This document shows positions 47,838-47,979 of a stretch of DNA of 47,979 nucleotides, piece by piece. This DNA is from Pseudomonadota bacterium (GTDB lineage Bacteria > Myxococcota_A > UBA796 > SXON01): NCBI GenBank assembly GCA_005778355.1, contig SXON01000070.1, positions 1 through 47,979 of the forward strand, given 5' to 3'. Position 1 is the first letter of the stretch, and each line of letters opens with the position of its first letter. The translations under genes were made by a program, and so were the position numbers. The notes beneath the pieces are model-generated. The model was not told the DNA's origin and did no database searches. It was given only the letters and a program-made list of their open reading frames with translations.

Positions 47838-47979
47838 CGGCGTTTCCTACAAGCTATACATGATGAAGTGGAATCGGTGGGTGAGGGGTGGGAAAATGCC
47901 CTATTTTGAGGACTTTTCCTGATTGCGACCTTCCCGAGTTGCACCGATGCTCCCGCCGATTTCCCCATCTTCGGGAGCA
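47838..47979. other. Intergenic edge region, relatively AT-rich
   Basis: 142 bases to the window end upstream of the toroid-like gene. TATAGC (minus strand, near 47856) is a possible -10 box. At the edge, TGCTCCCG (47948-47955) and CGGGAGCA (47972-47979) form an 8-base perfect inverted repeat with a 16-base loop; it may continue outside the window. Confidence 0.45.

Overview
This 48 kb window is GC-rich and densely packed with protein genes. It most likely comes from a member of the Myxococcota (former Deltaproteobacteria). Pointers are the many small surface lipoproteins with Asp/Gly/Ser/Thr-rich tethers, the FG-GAP protein with a myxobacterial-style Asp/Cys metal-binding motif, the GTG and TTG starts, a methylmalonyl-CoA-forming carboxylase, and an exopolysaccharide machinery scattered over several operons. 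This placement is inference from gene content only. I see no rRNA, tRNA, CRISPR array, transposase or phage gene.

Layout. 1-1074: the front of a propionyl-CoA carboxylase beta chain leaving the window on the left. 1153-6069: an operon of a beta-helix lipoprotein, an asparagine-synthetase-like protein and a peroxiredoxin-like protein; the last two have lost their catalytic residues. 6072-9412: a membrane-anchored GYF-like protein, a fatty-acid desaturase and a LeuB-type dehydrogenase. 9620-11566: an outer-membrane protein with a TolA-like stalk. 11727-18521: a tightly coupled five-gene operon (two alkaline-phosphatase-superfamily enzymes, an LpxL-like acyltransferase, a GT4 glycosyltransferase, a DUF362/ferredoxin protein), probably for an envelope glycolipid or polymer. 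18518-27375 (minus): a Wzx/Wzy-type polysaccharide operon (MurJ/Wzx-like flippase, Wzy/WaaL-like polymerase or ligase, GT4, WecG/TagA) interleaved with surface lipoproteins, a radical-SAM protein and an exported intradiol dioxygenase. 27376-27781: the longest gene-free stretch, lower in GC, with hairpins and a U-tract. 27782-35826: an AI-2E-family permease, an FG-GAP lipoprotein, then a phosphate-acquisition group (OprO/P-like porin and two purple-acid-phosphatase-like lipoproteins around an unknown membrane protein). 35827-40717: initiating sugar-phosphate transferase, short OPX/Wza, Wzc-type BY-kinase and a HEAT-repeat lipoprotein. 40723-42772: a four-haem c-type cytochrome, a tiny exported protein and a membrane-anchored helical protein. 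42809-47837: a GT-C-like membrane protein, a Gly/Met-rich lipoprotein with fresh tandem repeats, and a toroid-like protein with a HEPN-like motif and zinc-ribbon-like cysteines.

How it fits together. The dominant theme is the cell envelope. Sugars are loaded on a lipid carrier (35827-37266), extended (16223, 19258, 23667), flipped (25942), polymerised (24848) and exported under Wzc and OPX control (37273, 38073). Many surface lipoproteins accompany this, plus a nutrient-phosphate module. The gene-level patterns that stand out are very short lipoprotein signal peptides, promoter-like TANNNN boxes 5-9 bases before start codons that lack a ribosome binding site (possible leaderless mRNAs), and convergent genes whose stop codons overlap or nearly touch. 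No single element is a proven new system. The best candidates are the 11727-18521 operon, the catalytically dead pair at 3955-6069, and the 45951-47837 protein.
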